A stretch of DNA of 64,000 nt from an uncultured Alphaproteobacteria bacterium (GCA_902538085.1 CACBDV010000001.1:355766-419765), one strand, 5' to 3'. Numbered from the stretch's first letter, positions 19,685-29,028 are shown. Program-made: numbers and translations. The notes: generated from the letters alone by a model not told the origin.

Positions 19685-20673
19685 GCCACAATATTATCAT
19701 AAAAAACCTTGGAACACTCATACCAGTTAAATTTTTTTGTATATTCTTGACATTTTTTTCGATCGATAGTCAAACAATTCAAAACATTATCTTTTAAGTT
19801 ATCACCAATAAAACCGTTGACCCCATTAACAATAATATCTTTAGGACCTGTTACATCATAAGCAGCGACTGGTGTGCCGGTTGCATTTGCCTCAGTTACC
19901 ACATTTCCAAAGGTATCAGTCTTGCTAGGGAAAACCATTACATCTGAACTAGCATAGTAATTCACTAAATTCTGGCCAAACTGGTAACCAACAAATTTTA
20001 TATCTGTATATTTTTTTTTTAGTTTATTTAACTGTGGTCCATCGCCAACGACAACTTTAGTACCTTCTAAATCTAAATCTAAAAAAGCTTGAATATTTTT
20101 TTCAGTAGCCACTCGACCGATATAAGAAAATATTGGTCCCGGGCCTAAGTCTAATTTTTGATAGTTGCCAAATTTTTGATGATCGACACCTCTTGACCAA
20201 ACAACGGTATTTTTAAAATTCATATTTATTAATTCGGCCTGCATGGATGGGGTAGGAACAAGAACTTTTTTCGCTTTATTGTGAAAATGCTTTATGAAGA
20301 AGTAAAAGAAACTTGCGGGTATTTTTATACGTTGTTGAATATACTCAGGGAAACGAGTATGAAATGAAGTTGTAAAAATAATTTTTTCTGAAAGACATAT
20401 TTTTCTGGCCAAAAAACCTAGGGGCCCCTCTGTAGCAATGTGAATATGATCAGGATTGATCTGATCCATCATATTTTTCAATGTTTTTTTGCGAGTAATC
20501 ACAACTTTAATCTCATTATACGAAGGAAGGCCAAAGCGAACTTTAAATAACTCAGGGTGTATTACCTCTACCTGCATACCCATTTTTTCCAATTCCGGTA
20601 TGGTATTCAGATAAGAACGGACGACGCCGTTTACCTGAGGTTTCCATGCATCTGTTACTAATAATAATTTCAA
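19681..20673 (-). CDS. agt: GT4-family glycosyltransferase, probable glycolipid synthase of the PlcP-Agt pair
   Basis: This 330-residue glycosyltransferase has a GT-B fold: N-terminal VTDAWKPQVNGVVRSY, central IATEGPLGFLARK, and the nucleotide-sugar site PSKTDTFGNVVTEANATGTP. In marine heterotrophs, including SAR11 and Rhodobacterales, a plcP-agt pair replaces phospholipid with glycosyl-diacylglycerol under phosphate limitation; Agt transfers sugar to the diacylglycerol made by PlcP. The gene overlaps plcP by 4 bases. The family is certain; the lipid acceptor and sugar are inferred from the pairing and the adjacent Pho genes. Confidence 0.82.
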   Translation of the reverse strand: MKLLLVTDAWKPQVNGVVRSYLNTIPELEKMGMQVEVIHPELFKVRFGLPSYNEIKVVITRKKTLKNMMDQINPDHIHIATEGPLGFLARKICLSEKIIFTTSFHTRFPEYIQQRIKIPASFFYFFIKHFHNKAKKVLVPTPSMQAELINMNFKNTVVWSRGVDHQKFGNYQKLDLGPGPIFSYIGRVATEKNIQAFLDLDLEGTKVVVGDGPQLNKLKKKYTDIKFVGYQFGQNLVNYYASSDVMVFPSKTDTFGNVVTEANATGTPVAAYDVTGPKDIIVNGVNGFIGDNLKDNVLNCLTIDRKKCQEYTKKFNWYECSKVFYDNIVA

Positions 20674-21458
20674 GCTACAGATACCTTATTAAGAGTTTGT
20701 TTTTCTAAAGACTGGATTTTTTTTTCATTCCAAAAGACTAACTCCAAGTTGCCTTTAAAGTCCTCAACCATTGCACTACAGCTATCTACCCAATCTCCTA
20801 GATTATGATATGTCTTGTCACCAATTTTTTTTATTTGGGGATGGTGAATATGACCACAAACAATTCCATCACAATTATTTTTTTTTATTCTCTCAAGACA
20901 TGCATTTTCAAAATTTTCAATATATCGTTGAGCATCTTTTACTCGTGTTTTTAAATATCCTGATAAAGACCAATACGAAAGACCAAGTTTTCTTCGACAG
21001 AAATTTAAAATATTATTAAACCAAACAGAGTAGTCATAAAGGACGGCACCTATCTTTGCTAACCATTTTGAATTTAGAACTATTCCATCAAATTCATGCC
21101 CATGCATTAAGAGAAGTCTTTTATTGTTCGCTGTTGTATGAATTCTATTTTTTCGAACTTTAATGTTTGCAAATGAAAAACCACAATAATCTGAAAAAAC
21201 TTCATCATGGTTTCCAGGTATATAATAGACTTTGGTACCTGAGCGTGCTTTTCGTAAAACTTTTTGTATGAAAGTATTAAAATCAGGATTCCAAAACCAA
21301 TTTTTTTTTAGACGCCATCCGTCTATAATATCTCCAAGTAAATAAAGATGATCACAATCATTATATTTTAAAAAGTGTAAGAGCTCCTTTACTTTTGAAG
21401 CACGTATGCCAATATGAATGTCTGAAATAAATATGGATCGATGTTTTTTGATTTGCAT
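20670..21458 (-). CDS. plcP: PlcP-type metallophosphoesterase (phospholipase C in lipid remodelling)
   Basis: The calcineurin-like phosphoesterase of 262 residues has metal-binding motifs SDIHIG, LLGDIIDGW, IPGNHDE, LMHGHEFD and CGHIHHP. Such proteins are often annotated as UDP-2,3-diacylglucosamine diphosphatase, but in marine bacteria the version paired with agt is PlcP, which releases diacylglycerol from phospholipids during phosphorus limitation. The tight agt coupling, nearby dgkA and Pho regulon, and a shared PhoB-box-like element upstream favour the PlcP role. LpxH-type activity is the alternative. Confidence 0.82.
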   Translation of the reverse strand: MQIKKHRSIFISDIHIGIRASKVKELLHFLKYNDCDHLYLLGDIIDGWRLKKNWFWNPDFNTFIQKVLRKARSGTKVYYIPGNHDEVFSDYCGFSFANIKVRKNRIHTTANNKRLLLMHGHEFDGIVLNSKWLAKIGAVLYDYSVWFNNILNFCRRKLGLSYWSLSGYLKTRVKDAQRYIENFENACLERIKKNNCDGIVCGHIHHPQIKKIGDKTYHNLGDWVDSCSAMVEDFKGNLELVFWNEKKIQSLEKQTLNKVSVA

Positions 21459-21501
21459 AGAATCTAAAAATAGATATATCTACGATTGATAGTATTGAGG
21501 A

Positions 21502-21519
21502 TTGTTAAAGTTTTATTAA
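21502..21519 (-). promoter_or_regulatory. PhoB-box-like element upstream of plcP
   Basis: Read towards plcP, the heptamers TTAATAA and TTAACAA are separated by AACT, an 11-bp period as in PhoB boxes. The 17-base core TTAATAAAACTTTAACA is identical to sequence upstream of pstS and of the gene ending at 36054. A TACTAT possible -10 lies 7 bases further on. On the other strand the element directly abuts the SET-gene ATG. Confidence 0.6.
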
Positions 21520-22038
21520 ATGGACTCTTCACAAAAGCTTTATATTAGAAAAAATTCTAAAATTCATGCATCTGGTCTTTTTGCAAAAGCTGATATCAGT
21601 GCTGGCACTAGAATCATTGAATATCGCGGGTTAAAGATAACTAAAGCTCAATCCGACAAGATTGCTGATGTTCACATAGAGGCAAACAAAAGGGCTAAAA
21701 CAGTCGGGTCTGTTTACATTTTTACACTGAATCAAAAATACGACATCAATGGAAAAGTAACATGGAATTTAGCAAAATATATTAATCATTCCTGCGACCC
21801 TAATTGTGAAACTGATATCATCAAAGGAAAAATATGGATTAGCGCAATTAAAGATATTAAGAAAGGCGAGGAGCTGTCCTACGACTATGGATATGACATG
21901 TTTTGTTTCGAGGATCACCCGTGTCGATGTGGGTCTCAAAACTGTATTGGATATATTGTTCGAAGCAATCTTAGATGGAGAGTTAAAAAAAGGTTAATTG
22001 AAAATAAAAAGTCAAGATTTAACAAAAACTTCACATAA
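21520..22038 (+). CDS. SET-domain protein-lysine methyltransferase
   Basis: The 172-residue protein is essentially a bare SET domain: SGLFAKADISAGTRIIEYRG, the SAM/pseudoknot motif YINHSCDPNCETD, GEELSYDYGYD, and a post-SET cysteine motif in CRCGSQNCIG. It would methylate a protein lysine; the target is unknown. It is divergent from plcP with the start codon immediately after the PhoB-box-like motif, and is followed by dgkA after 17 bases, so it lies inside the lipid-remodelling block. Similar genes occur in many bacteria. Confidence 0.85.
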   Translation: MDSSQKLYIRKNSKIHASGLFAKADISAGTRIIEYRGLKITKAQSDKIADVHIEANKRAKTVGSVYIFTLNQKYDINGKVTWNLAKYINHSCDPNCETDIIKGKIWISAIKDIKKGEELSYDYGYDMFCFEDHPCRCGSQNCIGYIVRSNLRWRVKKRLIENKKSRFNKNFT

Positions 22039-22055
22039 GTAGTTAAACTTCAGAT

Positions 22056-22403
22056 ATGGATTTTAAAAATAAAAATATAGTAGATGCTTTTTGGTGTTCA
22101 ATTGAAGGCCTAAAAATTCTCCTTCAAGAAAAAGCAGCAAGAAGAGAGCTATTATTGCTTCCCTTGTCTGCTCTATACATCGTAATTTTTCAACCGGCTC
22201 TTTTGTTCATACTTTGGCTGATAATTTTACCTTTGCTCATACTTAGTATTGAGGCTCTAAACACTGCAATAGAATATACCTGTGATAAAATTACTATGGA
22301 TAAGTCAAACAAAATAAAGAAAGCTAAAGATTTGGGCTCTGCTGCAATTTTTTTATCTCTAACAGCCTATGGAATAGTTTTATTCTTAGGTTTATTTAAT
22401 TAA
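22056..22403 (+). CDS. dgkA: Diacylglycerol kinase
   Basis: This 115-residue integral membrane kinase phosphorylates diacylglycerol to phosphatidic acid. It has the EKAARRELLLLP segment, two hydrophobic helices and the catalytic-site motif SIEALNTAIEYTCDKI. Placed across from plcP-agt, it would compete for or recycle the diacylglycerol that PlcP produces. It is co-oriented with the SET gene and probably co-transcribed with it. Confidence 0.93.
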   Translation: MDFKNKNIVDAFWCSIEGLKILLQEKAARRELLLLPLSALYIVIFQPALLFILWLIILPLLILSIEALNTAIEYTCDKITMDKSNKIKKAKDLGSAAIFLSLTAYGIVLFLGLFN

Positions 22404-22407
22404 TTTG

Positions 22408-22479
22408 GGAAGATTGACATGATTTTTCTACAAGTAGAGGAGGTCTATGTTTCAATCACAGGGGAAATGCCAATCTTCC
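22408..22479 (-). ncRNA. Candidate structured RNA, three-way junction
   Basis: A 13-bp closing helix (22408-22420 with 22467-22479) encloses two hairpins: 22427-22438 (TCTAC/GTAGA) and 22445-22461 (five pairs, seven-base loop). As minus-strand RNA all 23 pairs form, two of them being G-U; as plus-strand RNA those two become A-C mismatches, so the minus strand is favoured. No U-tract follows, so a simple terminator is unlikely. It lies 40 bases beyond the arsC stop, between convergent arsC and dgkA, suggesting a 3'-UTR or independent small RNA of the Pho operon. I recognise no known family. Confidence 0.5.
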
Positions 22480-22519
22480 ACCTAATAAAATAATCATTTA
22501 TATTAAATTAAAGTTAAAT

Positions 22520-22990
22520 TTAGATTAAATTTCCAATTTCTTTTATTTGATCGATATTTAATAAGTTGTTTTGCTTATAATTTTGAACTAGTGCAAGACA
22601 TCTTTTTTTAAGAACATTGAATACTTTTAAAAATTCTATCTCAACTTCCTCTTCAGTGCCTTTAAATTTTGCAGGATCAGCTACACCCCAATGTGCCTTT
22701 AATGTATTTTTGAGATACAGGGGGCAAGTTTCTCCAGCTGCATTATCACACACAGTAATAACCAAATCAAAATTAATATCTGAAAAATCATTCCATGATT
22801 GACTTTTAAAATTGTCTAGGAAAATTTTATTTTTTTCTAATGTTTTGATACTTAATGGATGCACATATCCTGCAGGGTGGCTTCCTGCACTATAAGCATT
22901 AAAAAAGTCTTTACCATAATGGTTTAAAAGCCCCTCTGTTATAATTGATCGACAAGAGTTACCTGTACAAAGTACAAGAATTTTAATCAT
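22520..22990 (-). CDS. arsC: Arsenate reductase, low-molecular-weight phosphatase type
   Basis: The 156-residue protein has the P-loop LCTGNSCRS near the N-terminus and the redox cysteines in VCDNAAGETCP, followed by HWGVADPAKFKGTEEE, the hallmark of thioredoxin-linked ArsC. It reduces arsenate to arsenite. Arsenate enters through phosphate transporters, so placement one base after phoB fits co-induction with Pst uptake. No arsenite efflux pump is in the window. Confidence 0.92.
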   Translation of the reverse strand: MIKILVLCTGNSCRSIITEGLLNHYGKDFFNAYSAGSHPAGYVHPLSIKTLEKNKIFLDNFKSQSWNDFSDINFDLVITVCDNAAGETCPLYLKNTLKAHWGVADPAKFKGTEEEVEIEFLKVFNVLKKRCLALVQNYKQNNLLNIDQIKEIGNLI

Positions 22991-22991
22991 T

Positions 22992-23681
22992 TTAATTTTC
23001 TGAATCGATAGAGTAGCCAGCGGATCTAACTGTTCGAATGAAATCTTTTTCTCCTGGTAAATTCAGCTCTTTTCTGAGTCTTCTTATGTGAACATCAACT
23101 GTTCTAGGTTCAACGTAAGCGTCATTTAACCAAACATTATCCAATAGTTGCTGCCTAGAATAGACTCTACCTTTATTTTCAATAAAAAATTTTAAAAGAT
23201 TAAATTCAGTCGGTCCTAAATTTAATTTTCTCTCACCCCTTGATACCCTTCTGTTGGTAAGATTAATGTTAATATCATGAAACTTGAGTGAGTCGTTCTC
23301 TTCTCTTGCTTTTGTTCTTTTAAGTAATGATTTAATTCTAGCAAGGATCTCACTTGGAAGAAAAGGTTTGGTTACATAATCCTCCACACCTAATTCAAAA
23401 CCTCTAATTTTATCATCCTCTTGACCTTTAGCTGTTAACATTATAATTGGAATTTTTTTTAGATTATCTTTTCTTTTAATTCTCTTTAAAACTTCAATGC
23501 CCGATATATTTGGTAGCATCCAATCTAATAAAATTAAATCAGGCAGCCAATGTTCGATCTCTTGGATTGCAGATTCTCCGTCGTATGAAAATTTTATTTG
23601 GTAGTTTTGTTGTTCTAAATGAAATCCAATTAATTCTGAGATTGGTTTTTCATCCTCTACAACTAAAATCTTGTCTGTCAT
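22992..23681 (-). CDS. phoB: Phosphate regulon response regulator
   Basis: This OmpR/PhoB-family regulator of 229 residues has a receiver domain with the phospho-acceptor in LILLDWMLPNISG, MLTAKGQEDDKIRG, and a C-terminal winged helix (LNLGPTEFNLLKFFIENKGRVYSRQQLLDNVW, recognition region VEPRTVDVHIRRLRKEL). It activates Pho genes when phosphorylated by PhoR. It overlaps phoU by 4 bases. Confidence 0.95.
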   Translation of the reverse strand: MTDKILVVEDEKPISELIGFHLEQQNYQIKFSYDGESAIQEIEHWLPDLILLDWMLPNISGIEVLKRIKRKDNLKKIPIIMLTAKGQEDDKIRGFELGVEDYVTKPFLPSEILARIKSLLKRTKAREENDSLKFHDININLTNRRVSRGERKLNLGPTEFNLLKFFIENKGRVYSRQQLLDNVWLNDAYVEPRTVDVHIRRLRKELNLPGEKDFIRTVRSAGYSIDSEN

Positions 23682-24370
23682 TCAAAATCAGATTTTTTTA
23701 AATCAATATAATGACCTGTAATGTTAAAAATGACCTCTTCAGCTATGTTAGTAGCATGATCACCTATTCTTTCTAAGGACTTTGCAATTAAAATTGGCTT
23801 AGTGCCTTCATCAACAACACTTGTTTCTTTATTGTGCATTCTTTCTATTAAATCAGATAATAAAGATTTGTACTGCCTGTCAATTTCTGCATCTTGATTC
23901 CATGAGATCCTTGCCTGTACCTCATCTTTTTTAAAAAAACTCTCAAGTGTTTGATTAACCATTTTTTGGACACCTTTACCTAAATTATGCATTTGGTCCG
24001 TTAAATCCTCGTCAAATGAAGAAGAAATTGAAATAGCTCTTTTTGCTAAATTTCTAGAGTGATCTCCCATTCTCTCAAGCTCTTTTGAAACTTTGAGGGC
24101 AGTGAAAACTAGTCTTAAATCACTGGCAACGGGTCTATGTAAAGTCATAATTTCGAAACTTAAATCCCTAACATCTCTTTCCACTTCATCAACTTGTTCA
24201 TCAAGATTCTGTGTTGTCTGTGCATCAGATGAGTCTTTAGATTTAATAACATTTACTGCAATTTCAATTTGTTTCTCAACAATATTACTCATTTTAATTA
24301 AATTATCTGTAAGATGATTTAACTTTTGTTCAAAGTTTTTATCTGTGTGTGCTGTTTCCATTTTAACCAA
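23678..24370 (-). CDS. phoU: Phosphate signalling complex protein PhoU
   Basis: The all-helical 230-residue PhoU links PstSCAB occupancy to PhoR. It shows two PhoU repeats, with [19 protein letters not shown] and [30 protein letters not shown] in the first and [18 protein letters not shown] in the second, the metal-binding helices of the family. It is translationally coupled to pstB and phoB. Confidence 0.96.
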   Translation of the reverse strand: MVKMETAHTDKNFEQKLNHLTDNLIKMSNIVEKQIEIAVNVIKSKDSSDAQTTQNLDEQVDEVERDVRDLSFEIMTLHRPVASDLRLVFTALKVSKELERMGDHSRNLAKRAISISSSFDEDLTDQMHNLGKGVQKMVNQTLESFFKKDEVQARISWNQDAEIDRQYKSLLSDLIERMHNKETSVVDEGTKPILIAKSLERIGDHATNIAEEVIFNITGHYIDLKKSDFE

Positions 24371-25139
24371 ACCTTCCAGTTATGTAGTCATTTGTTTGTT
24401 CTTTATCAGGTTTTGTAAATATCTTACCAGTTTCTCCATATTCGACAAGGTTACCTAAATGAAAAAACGCAGTTTTAGATGATACTCGTGATGCTTGAGA
24501 CATAGAATGAGTTACTATAATAATTGTGTAATTTTCTTTCAATTCGTTAATTAAATCTTCTATTTTTGCGGTTGCTATTGGATCTAATGCAGAACAAGGT
24601 TCGTCCATCAAAATGATTTCCGGTCTTATAGCAATCGCTCTTGCAATGCACAATCTTTGCTGTTGTCCTCCTGATAAACCGGTAGCAATATCATCCATTC
24701 TATCTTTTACCTCTTCATAAAGACCCGCTCTGTGAAGTGAGTCTTTTACTATTTCATCTAATTCATTTTGAGAAGAAGCAATACCATGAATTTTTGGTCC
24801 GTAGGCAACATTTTCATAAATAGTTTTTGGAAAAGGATTGGGTTTTTGAAAAACCATTCCAACTTTTTCGCGAAGAGTTTCTACCTGTATATCAGGGCTA
24901 TATATATCAACATTGCCATTCAACAAAAACTTACCTTTAACATTACAAATATCTATTACATCATTCATACGGTTTAAACATCGCAAAAATGTCGACTTAC
25001 CACAACCTGAGGGTCCTATAAGAGAAGTTACTTCATTTTTTGGAAAATTAAGAGCAACGTTATTGATTGCCATTTTTTTTCCATAGTGGACATATACCTC
25101 ACTTGTTTGCAAAGCATAATTGCTGTTTTGATCTACCAT
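24363..25139 (-). CDS. pstB: Phosphate ABC transporter ATP-binding protein
   Basis: The 258-residue ATPase energises PstCA. Walker A is [19 protein letters not shown], the signature is [14 protein letters not shown], Walker B is [13 protein letters not shown], and [14 protein letters not shown] is a PstB-specific motif. It overlaps both pstA and phoU. Confidence 0.97.
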   Translation of the reverse strand: MVDQNSNYALQTSEVYVHYGKKMAINNVALNFPKNEVTSLIGPSGCGKSTFLRCLNRMNDVIDICNVKGKFLLNGNVDIYSPDIQVETLREKVGMVFQKPNPFPKTIYENVAYGPKIHGIASSQNELDEIVKDSLHRAGLYEEVKDRMDDIATGLSGGQQQRLCIARAIAIRPEIILMDEPCSALDPIATAKIEDLINELKENYTIIIVTHSMSQASRVSSKTAFFHLGNLVEYGETGKIFTKPDKEQTNDYITGRFG

Positions 25140-26383
25140 TTCACCTCCAATTTTCTTCTTACCAACACTGCCACAGTATTCATTATAATCAAAAAAGATA
25201 AAAGTAGCATTATTCCTGCAGATGTTTTTTCGAGGAAACCTCTTTCAGCGCTCTCAGACCATAGATATATTTGTGAAGGAAGACCAGTGGCAGGGTCGAA
25301 TGCCCCTCCCGGTATTTCCATCACAAAAGCAACCATACCTACCAATAATAAAGGGGCTGTCTCACCCAAAGCTTGTGCCATTCCAATAATTGTTCCAGTA
25401 AGAGTACCTGGCAAAGATAAAGGGATTACATGATGAAATACAGTTTGCATTTTAGTAGCCCCCACAGCAAGTGCTCCCTCTCTAATTGAAGGGGGGACGC
25501 CTCTGAGCGATGCCCTAGATGCTATAATAATTGTTGGTAAAGTCATAAAACCTAAAACTAATCCTCCAACTAAAGGGACTTGATATGGCATCCCAAAAAC
25601 TCCAATTAGCATACCTAAGCCTAAAAGTCCGTAAACAATAGAGGGAACCGCCGCAAGGTTATTTATATTTACTTCAATAATGTCAGTTATTTTTCCTGGT
25701 TTAACAAATTCCTCTAAGTACACAGAAGCCAAAAGTCCGATTGGAAAAGCAAAACTAAAACAGATCAATAAAGCATAAAAAGACCCCATAAGTGCTCCAA
25801 GTATTCCGGCTGTTTCTGGATCTCTTGAGTCTCCATTTGTGAAAAACCAAAAATTGAATGTCTTAGACATTTTACCTTTGGAGTCTAAAGAGTCTAAGAT
25901 AGAAAGTTGATAATCATTTATTTTTCGTTGTGCTTCGGGAACATTTCTTGGATAGTTTCCTTTGACAATTTGGTCAAGATCTGATGAGGCAGATATATCT
26001 AAATTGACAGTTTTTCCAATTACATTTGGATTGTTTGCAATATAATCTCTCAGCTGATAATCAAATTTTCTTGTGTACATTTCTCTGACTTTAATAAAAT
26101 TTTCTTCATCTAATCCAGGATGGTTTTGGTTAATCACTTGATCAGCAAGATCAACATAAGATGCTTTCATTATTTCTTTTTTGGAGGAGTTACTAGAAAC
26201 CTCTATAAAATTTGGGTCAAAATAAACATCAGCATTAATAGTTGTTCTAACAAAAGCACCACTGCCGGTAGAAAAAATTTTATACATTAAAATAAGCACG
26301 AAGAACAAAGAGAGAGTCATCGCAAACATTCCATAAAATTTGAAACGTTTCTCTGCTGCAAGTCTCTTTTCTAAACTACTCAT
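25133..26383 (-). CDS. pstA: Phosphate ABC transporter permease PstA
   Basis: This 416-residue permease has an N-terminal transmembrane helix, a periplasmic region of about 130 residues, and the ABC permease core with the EAA-type loop [26 protein letters not shown]. It is much longer than E. coli PstA (about 296 residues) because of the periplasmic insert, a form common in alphaproteobacteria. It overlaps pstC by 8 bases. Confidence 0.94.
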   Translation of the reverse strand: MSSLEKRLAAEKRFKFYGMFAMTLSLFFVLILMYKIFSTGSGAFVRTTINADVYFDPNFIEVSSNSSKKEIMKASYVDLADQVINQNHPGLDEENFIKVREMYTRKFDYQLRDYIANNPNVIGKTVNLDISASSDLDQIVKGNYPRNVPEAQRKINDYQLSILDSLDSKGKMSKTFNFWFFTNGDSRDPETAGILGALMGSFYALLICFSFAFPIGLLASVYLEEFVKPGKITDIIEVNINNLAAVPSIVYGLLGLGMLIGVFGMPYQVPLVGGLVLGFMTLPTIIIASRASLRGVPPSIREGALAVGATKMQTVFHHVIPLSLPGTLTGTIIGMAQALGETAPLLLVGMVAFVMEIPGGAFDPATGLPSQIYLWSESAERGFLEKTSAGIMLLLSFLIIMNTVAVLVRRKLEVKW

Positions 26384-27812
26384 ATTTTTCTCTGTACTTT
26401 TTTACTATTGTTATAGCAGCAATATTAAGAATTAATGTCATTACAAATAAAGTTAGGCCTAAAGCAAAAGCAACTAAGGTTTTTGGATTATCAAACTCGA
26501 CATCTCCTATCAAACTTGTAACAATCTGTGTTGTTATTGTAGTCGCTGGCTCCAAGGGATTAAAAGTAAGATTTGCTCTTAGGCTGGCGGCCATAACGAC
26601 AATCATTGTCTCACCTATTGCCCTAGATATAGCTAATAAAAATGAGCCCATTATTCCAGCTAGAGCTGCTGGTAAAATTACTTTTTTAATAGTTTCTGAT
26701 TTAGTTGCTCCAATTGCATAAGAACCCTCTCTTAAAGATTGAGGAACTGCTTTTATGACATCGTCACTAAGAGAGGAAACAAAAGGTATGATCATAACAC
26801 CCATCGCTAAACCTGCAGCTAGAGCACTTTCAGCGGACACCGGTAATCCAACGCCTTCACCGACATCTTTTATGAAAGGTGCCAGTGATAAAGCAGCAAA
26901 AAATCCATAAACAACTGTGGGTATGCCAGCAAGAATTTCAATTATTGGTTTAGCTATATCTCTTACTTTTGATGACGCATACTCTGCTAAATAAATTGCT
27001 GTTAGCAGTCCTAAAGGAACAGCGACTAACATGGCAACAGATGCAATTAAAAGCGTTCCGGTAAGCAAAGGTACAAAACCAAAAGCCTCTTTTAAAGCCT
27101 CTTGATCGAAGCCTTCTGATGCATTGATAACAAAAGCTCTATTGGGATTCCATGCCGTATTAAAGAAAAAGTCCATAAAATTTACGTACCGAAAAAAATT
27201 AATGGCCTCGAAAACAAGAGAAAAGAAGATTCCAAAAGTAATGAATATTGCAATATAAGAACTGCCCTTGATAACATATGAAATTATTTTCTCAACAATT
27301 GGCTGTGCATTTAGTTTTCCTGATATTGATTTCGTAGCCAAAAATCCTAAAAGCACAGGTAGAATAATAAATAGAGTTAAATTCGACCATCCGTAGATCT
27401 TGTCAAAATTTGCTAAATTTTTTGCTGCAATTATCTCACTCTCACTGGCCATTTTTAAAATTGATTTATCGCCTACGGTCAAATCAATTTCTGATAAATT
27501 AACAATTATAGATAGGTTGCTAATCTTATTCATAATTAAACCGAATTTTCCAGAGCTCCATGTAGCGACATCTGGAAATAACACAGGGGACATTACAAAC
27601 ATCTCTTGAAAGTTTGATTTAAAAATAAGTAAAAAGAACCAAATAATTATTGCTGGAAAAAAAACTAAAAGGACAACGTAATATCCATAATAATCTGGAA
27701 GAGAGGAAAGATTTTCATTTTTTTTAAATTTTAGGCTTAATGCTCTTTTTTTACCATAGAAGTAAAAAGAGTAAGAAAGTATAAAAACAAAAACAAGTGA
27801 TAAATAAAGCAT
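26376..27812 (-). CDS. pstC: Phosphate ABC transporter permease PstC
   Basis: The 478-residue permease has additional N-terminal helices and a large extracytoplasmic region before a standard PstC core with the EAA motif AVPQSLREGSYAIGATKSETI. E. coli PstC is about 319 residues, so this is the long alphaproteobacterial type. It pairs with PstA in phosphate import and lies downstream of pstS beyond an intercistronic hairpin. Confidence 0.94.
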   Translation of the reverse strand: MLYLSLVFVFILSYSFYFYGKKRALSLKFKKNENLSSLPDYYGYYVVLLVFFPAIIIWFFLLIFKSNFQEMFVMSPVLFPDVATWSSGKFGLIMNKISNLSIIVNLSEIDLTVGDKSILKMASESEIIAAKNLANFDKIYGWSNLTLFIILPVLLGFLATKSISGKLNAQPIVEKIISYVIKGSSYIAIFITFGIFFSLVFEAINFFRYVNFMDFFFNTAWNPNRAFVINASEGFDQEALKEAFGFVPLLTGTLLIASVAMLVAVPLGLLTAIYLAEYASSKVRDIAKPIIEILAGIPTVVYGFFAALSLAPFIKDVGEGVGLPVSAESALAAGLAMGVMIIPFVSSLSDDVIKAVPQSLREGSYAIGATKSETIKKVILPAALAGIMGSFLLAISRAIGETMIVVMAASLRANLTFNPLEPATTITTQIVTSLIGDVEFDNPKTLVAFALGLTLFVMTLILNIAAITIVKKYREKYE

Positions 27813-27844
27813 ACTGTCCTATTCCTCTATAAACTGATTTTGTC

Positions 27845-27870
27845 TTAGGGGCAAGAAATCTTACCCCTAA
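27845..27870 (-). other. Intercistronic hairpin between pstS and pstC
   Basis: TTAGGGG and CCCCTAA enclose AAGA/TCTT, giving 11 Watson-Crick pairs plus a G-U pair that forms only on the minus-strand RNA (C-A on the other). There is no T-tract after it on the minus strand, so it more likely stabilises the pstS 3' end or partially terminates, raising PstS over PstCAB, as is common for binding-protein genes. Confidence 0.7.
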
Positions 27871-27892
27871 AAATAAGATAATTAATTAATGC

Positions 27893-28969
27893 TTACTTAC
27901 AAAGTCCGCTTGAAAAAGCGTAACCAGCATCTTTTAATGGATGTTTTTTTTCAGCACATGCTGCAATATCAAATCCCATTGCATCTAAGCTGTCAGTAAC
28001 GTTTCTTACTCTATTGATAAGGTCTGGTACCATAGGTGCAGCACCAATTTTTGTTAGGTAACCGTTATCACCAATTGCTTCATCACTTACCATCATTTGT
28101 GCAAACTCCTGAATGCCAGGTACAACCCCGATGTGATCTGCTTTTAAGTATATGAAAAGAGGTCTTGCCATTGGATACTCATAAGTTGCAATGGATTCAG
28201 CAGATGGTACTACTCCCTCAACAGTAGATGGTTGTAATTTATCTCCGTTGTCTTTTAGATAAGAATAACCAAAGTAACCAAAACGTTCTGGATCCTCAAC
28301 TAGTTTTTGAACAATAAGAGTGTCATTCTCACCCATCTCGATGATTTTTCCATCTTCTCTGTAATCAGTACATCCATCGTCACTGCCAGTTACTGCTTCT
28401 AATGTACATCCAGCTTCCATTACTTTACCATCAAATGCATCTCTTGTTCCTGAGGTTGGAGGAGCTACTAATACTTCAATTTTATATGCAGGAAGGCTTG
28501 GGTTAATTTCGTTCCAAGTTTGATATGGATTTTCGACCACTTCACCATCAACAACAACTTTTGCAGCCATAGCTGTAAAGATTTCTTCTCTTGTTAGAGA
28601 AAAAGGTTCTGCTTCGTTGGAGTGAGAAAAAGTAATACCGTCATTAGCCCACATCACTTCAATTACGTTTGTTACACCGGCTTCAAGACATAATTTAGCT
28701 TCTTTAGCTTTCATTGGTCGTGACGCTCCAGTAATATCTGGAAATTCAACTCCCACACCAGCACAAAATGCTTTCATTCCACCACCAGTTCCAATTGGAT
28801 TGTAAGTGGGGGTTTTAAAACCTGACTCGCCGAGTCTTTGTGCGTTTACTGTTCCATATGGGTATACTGTTGATGAGCCAACAATATTAATTTGATCTCT
28901 TGCAAAAGTTTCAGCAGAGAAAAGTACGCTTACTGCTAGAGCAAGAAAAGTTAACATAGATTTTTTCAT
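27893..28969 (-). CDS. pstS: Phosphate-binding periplasmic protein PstS
   Basis: The 358-residue precursor has a Sec signal peptide (residues 1-23, ending SAETFA) and the phosphate-binding INIVGSSTVYPYG motif right after it, then TGASRPMKAKEA and PTSGTRDAF. It captures inorganic phosphate for PstCAB. It is the first gene of the pst-pho operon and is preceded by a three-repeat PhoB-box-like element. Confidence 0.96.
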   Translation of the reverse strand: MKKSMLTFLALAVSVLFSAETFARDQINIVGSSTVYPYGTVNAQRLGESGFKTPTYNPIGTGGGMKAFCAGVGVEFPDITGASRPMKAKEAKLCLEAGVTNVIEVMWANDGITFSHSNEAEPFSLTREEIFTAMAAKVVVDGEVVENPYQTWNEINPSLPAYKIEVLVAPPTSGTRDAFDGKVMEAGCTLEAVTGSDDGCTDYREDGKIIEMGENDTLIVQKLVEDPERFGYFGYSYLKDNGDKLQPSTVEGVVPSAESIATYEYPMARPLFIYLKADHIGVVPGIQEFAQMMVSDEAIGDNGYLTKIGAAPMVPDLINRVRNVTDSLDAMGFDIAACAEKKHPLKDAGYAFSSGLCK

Positions 28970-29028
28970 AGTTAAGTTCCTTTATGTTGTTTAAATTGAG
29001 CTAAAAATATCCATTAGAAGTAAATCTT

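Noticed and set aside
22404..22500. Possible tRNA because of a TTTCAAT loop on the plus strand.
   Set aside because: The arm has an A-C mismatch, no anticodon arm or CCA-compatible acceptor is found, and the fold is better on the minus strand as a non-tRNA three-way junction.
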